This document shows, piece after piece, positions 5,312 to 7,242 of a DNA stretch of 7,242 bases; the first letter of the stretch is position 1; each line of letters begins with the position of its first letter. The DNA lies in NCBI GenBank assembly GCA_964434165.1, contig CAYSUS010000197.1, positions 1 to 7,242 on the forward strand. Direction: 5' to 3'. A model generated the notes under the pieces. It was not told the DNA's origin, ran no database searches, and was given only the letters and a program-made list of their open reading frames with translations. Position numbers and translations under genes: made by a program. Source of the stretch: CAYSUS01 sp964434165. GTDB lineage: Bacteria; Planctomycetota; Planctomycetia; Pirellulales; Thermoguttaceae.

Positions 5312-6727
5312 ATGCGATGGTCCGTCCTTGCCTTGTCCGCCGCCCTTGTCGCCGTGGCGGCCAGTGCGCCCGCCCTGGCCGAAAAGCCCAAACAGAAGCC
5401 CAACATCATCTTCATCATGGCCGACGACCTCGGCTACGGCGATCTGGGCTGCTACGGCCAGAAGGCCATCAAGACGCCCTGCCTCGACCGCATGGCGGCC
5501 GAGGGCATGCGGTTCACCGACTGCTACGCCGGCAGCACGGTCTGCGCCCCGTCGCGGAGCGTGCTGATGACTGGCCTGCACACGGGCCACACGCGAATCC
5601 GCGGCAATGCCACGGTGCCCCTCGAGCCCGAGGACGTGACCGTCGCGGAGGTGCTCAAGCGGGCCGGGTACCAAACCGGCCTGGTCGGCAAGTGGGGACT
5701 CGGCGAGGCCGGCTCGACCGGCATCCCCACGCGCCAGGGCTTCGACTACTTCTTCGGCTATCTCAACCAGGTCCACGCCCACAACTACTACCCCGAGTTT
5801 CTCTGGCGCAACACCGAGAAGGTCCCCTTGCGCAACGAGGTCAAACGGCCGGAGAAGGGCTACGCCAGGGAGCACGGCGGCGTGGCCACCAAGAAGGTCG
5901 ATTACTCGCATGACCTCTGCGCCGAGGAGGCCCTCCAGTTCGTCCAGAAGCACAAGGGCGACACGTTCTTCCTCTACCTGGCCCTGACCATCCCACACGC
6001 CAACAACGAGGCGGGCAAGCAAGGCATGGAGGTGCCCGACTACGGCCAGTATGCCGAGATGGATTGGCCCGAGCCGCAGAAGGGCCACGCGGCCATGATC
6101 ACCCGCATGGACCGCGACATCGGCCGGCTCCTGGCCAGGCTCAGGGAGCTGGGCCTCGACGAGCGGACGATCGTGTTCTTCACCAGCGACAACGGCCCGC
6201 ACCGCGAAGGCGGCAACAACCCCGACTTCCAGGACTCCAACGGACCCTTGCAGGGCATCAAGCGATCGCTCCACGACGGCGGGATCCGCGTGCCGGGCAT
6301 CGTGCGCTGGCCCGGGCGCGTCAAGGCCGGCGCGGTCAGCGATCTGCCGTGGTACTTCGCCGACCTGCTTCCCACCGCCGCGGACCTGGCCGGCGTCGAG
6401 CCGCCGGAGGGGCTCGACGGCATCTCCATCGTGCCCACCCTCCTGGGCTGCGGCGAGCAGAAGCGGCACGAGTTCATGTACTGGGAGTTCCACGAGGGCC
6501 GCGGATCGAGCCAGGCCGTGCGCATGGGCCACTGGAAGGCCGTGCGCGAGCGGATCCCGGGCCCGATCGAGCTGTTCGACCTCGAGACCGACGTGGCCGA
6601 GGCCCACGACGTGGCCGCCCAGCACCCGGAGGTGGTCGCCAGAATCGAAGCCTACCTGAAGACCGCGCGGACCGAGTCGGAGCACTGGCCGCTGCGGGAG
6701 TGGAAGCCGAAGCCCAAGGGTCGCTGA
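5312..6727 (+). CDS. Exported sulfatase (arylsulfatase-like, S1 family)
   Basis: A 471-residue type I sulfatase (PF00884), which hydrolyses sulfate esters. A Sec signal peptide covers residues 1-23 (RWSVLALSAALVAVAAS core, ALA cleavage site), so it works in the periplasm or outside the cell. PNIIFIMADDLGYGD gives metal ligands D38 and D39. VCAPSRSVLMTG contains CAPSR, in which C78 is the residue converted to formylglycine, a change that needs a separate maturation enzyme not in this window. Other active-site positions are R82, K127 (GKWGLG), H229 (TIPHA), D293/N294 (TSDNGPH) and K318 (GIKRSLHDGG). The histidine of the common GKWHLG motif is glycine here (G129). Length is normal and the C-terminal subdomain (MGHWKAVRE..., LFDLETD) is present. 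The ATG at 5312 is chosen for AGGAG six bases upstream and the signal peptide. The natural substrate, probably a sulfated glycan, cannot be read from the sequence. Confidence 0.96.
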   Translation: MRWSVLALSAALVAVAASAPALAEKPKQKPNIIFIMADDLGYGDLGCYGQKAIKTPCLDRMAAEGMRFTDCYAGSTVCAPSRSVLMTGLHTGHTRIRGNATVPLEPEDVTVAEVLKRAGYQTGLVGKWGLGEAGSTGIPTRQGFDYFFGYLNQVHAHNYYPEFLWRNTEKVPLRNEVKRPEKGYAREHGGVATKKVDYSHDLCAEEALQFVQKHKGDTFFLYLALTIPHANNEAGKQGMEVPDYGQYAEMDWPEPQKGHAAMITRMDRDIGRLLARLRELGLDERTIVFFTSDNGPHREGGNNPDFQDSNGPLQGIKRSLHDGGIRVPGIVRWPGRVKAGAVSDLPWYFADLLPTAADLAGVEPPEGLDGISIVPTLLGCGEQKRHEFMYWEFHEGRGSSQAVRMGHWKAVRERIPGPIELFDLETDVAEAHDVAAQHPEVVARIEAYLKTARTESEHWPLREWKPKPKGR

Positions 6728-6814
6728 CCGCGGCGCTTGCGCAGGTCGGGCGGCCGCGCCGGGGGCGCGTGACGCGCAGGAGAAACGGCACGGGCCTGGC
6801 GTCCTCACCCCCGA

Positions 6815-6838
6815 CCCCTCTCCCGCGCGGGAGAGGGG
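6815..6838. terminator. Perfect 24-base palindrome between convergent genes, likely bidirectional terminator or dispersed repeat
   Basis: CCCCTCTCCCGC is followed directly by its exact reverse complement, giving a 10-bp stem with a GCGC loop. It lies between the stop of the rightward sulfatase (6727) and the stop of the leftward isomerase-like gene (6864), where a two-way terminator is expected. There is no flanking T-run, which is common in high-GC genomes. The preceding CCTCACCCCCGA and the CCCTCTCCC core resemble a repeat widely scattered in high-GC bacterial genomes (from memory), so it may be a repeat element serving as terminator. Confidence 0.6.
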
Positions 6839-6863
6839 AGATCGAAAGCCTAGCCACGAACCA

Positions 6864-7242
6864 CTACTTCTGCTCTTCCTTGTCGAAGGCCGAGTCGAAG
6901 GCCCGGCCGCTGGGGGCGAAGTCCACGCGGCGCACGAACTCGCAGGCCTCGCGCGCGCCGTGCTCGCGGTCCATGCCGCTGTCTTCCCATTCCACGGAGA
7001 GCGGGCCCTGGTAGTTGCAGTCGTTCAGGGCGCGGATGATCTCGCCGAACTTCACGCCGCCGTGCCCCAGCGAGCGGAAGTCCCAGCCGCGGCGCGGGTC
7101 GCCGAAGTTGAGGTGGCTGGAGAGGATGCCGGTGCGCCCGTCGAGCGTGACGATGGCGTCCTTCATGTGGACGTGGTAGATGCGGTCGGCGAAGCGGCGG
7201 ATGAACTCCACCGGATCGACGCCCTGCCAGATGAGATGGCTG
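6864..7242 (-). CDS. Sugar phosphate isomerase/epimerase-like TIM-barrel protein, C-terminal 125 residues
   Basis: The 3' part of a gene that enters from the right edge; the first complete codon in the window ends at 7241 and the frame has no stop before TAG at 6864. The fragment matches the C-terminal half of xylose isomerase-like TIM-barrel proteins (AP endonuclease 2 superfamily, PF01261), annotated as sugar phosphate isomerase/epimerase. SHLIWQGVDP, RIYHVHMKDA, HLNFGDPRRGWDF, SLGHGGVKF and GPLSVEWEDSGMDR are typical, with candidate metal and substrate residues in the first His, HVHMKD and the Glu of SVEWED. A GTG at 7211 is not the real start because the conserved family sequence continues upstream of it. 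It is convergent with the sulfatase. The substrate is unknown; cytoplasmic sugar isomerisation or epimerisation is the family expectation. Confidence 0.9.
   Translation of the reverse strand, partial: SHLIWQGVDPVEFIRRFADRIYHVHMKDAIVTLDGRTGILSSHLNFGDPRRGWDFRSLGHGGVKFGEIIRALNDCNYQGPLSVEWEDSGMDREHGAREACEFVRRVDFAPSGRAFDSAFDKEEQK

Noticed and set aside
5285..6808. A 507-codon open frame on the minus strand
   Set aside because: It is the mirror of the sulfatase gene, whose catalytic motifs are complete. The antisense product has shadow-type composition and no family pattern.

Overview
The window looks like a piece of a high-GC planctomycete chromosome (Planctomycetota or a close relative). Three kinds of protein support this. 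There is a DUF1559 protein with a prepilin leader and an H-X9-DG motif, a family expanded mainly in planctomycetes. It is followed by a small lipoprotein of the carboxypeptidase-regulatory-like type that often accompanies it. At the left edge is a membrane protein that begins with the 'QFSIAGLLIATTLAAVAL' style of first helix seen in many planctomycete proteins. A sulfatase beside sugar-metabolism genes also fits that phylum.

Layout. On the minus strand, 2027 to 1 holds a likely three-gene unit: a Tm-1-like (UPF0261) ATP-binding-domain protein, a 98-residue CxxC protein of unknown function, and a partial multi-helix membrane protein that starts 2 bases after the previous stop and runs off the left edge. 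A 626-base divergent intergenic region (2028-2653) follows. It holds a palindromic repeat, a UUCG-tetraloop hairpin and one plausible promoter in each direction. On the plus strand come the DUF1559 pseudopilin-like protein (2654-3577) and the lipoprotein (3741-4184). Convergent to them is an SMP-30/gluconolactonase family protein (4238-5110, minus). A second divergent intergenic region carries a second copy of the palindromic repeat. Then come an exported sulfatase (5312-6727, plus), a perfect 24-base palindrome that is a probable bidirectional terminator, and the 3' part of a sugar phosphate isomerase/epimerase-like TIM-barrel gene (minus, running off the right edge).

How the genes may work together (inference). 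The DUF1559 protein and lipoprotein form a recurrent envelope-associated pair of unknown exact role. The SMP-30 hydrolase, sulfatase and isomerase-like protein are consistent with use of sulfated or oxidised sugars: desulfation outside the cytoplasm, then sugar lactone and sugar isomer chemistry in the cytoplasm. They are not in one operon, so a shared pathway is not shown. I see no phage, transposase, CRISPR, tRNA or rRNA genes. Most of the window is ordinary planctomycete housekeeping or accessory content. The least explained parts are the Tm-1/CxxC/membrane trio, the paired palindromic repeats in both divergent regions, and the sulfatase's altered GKWGLG motif.
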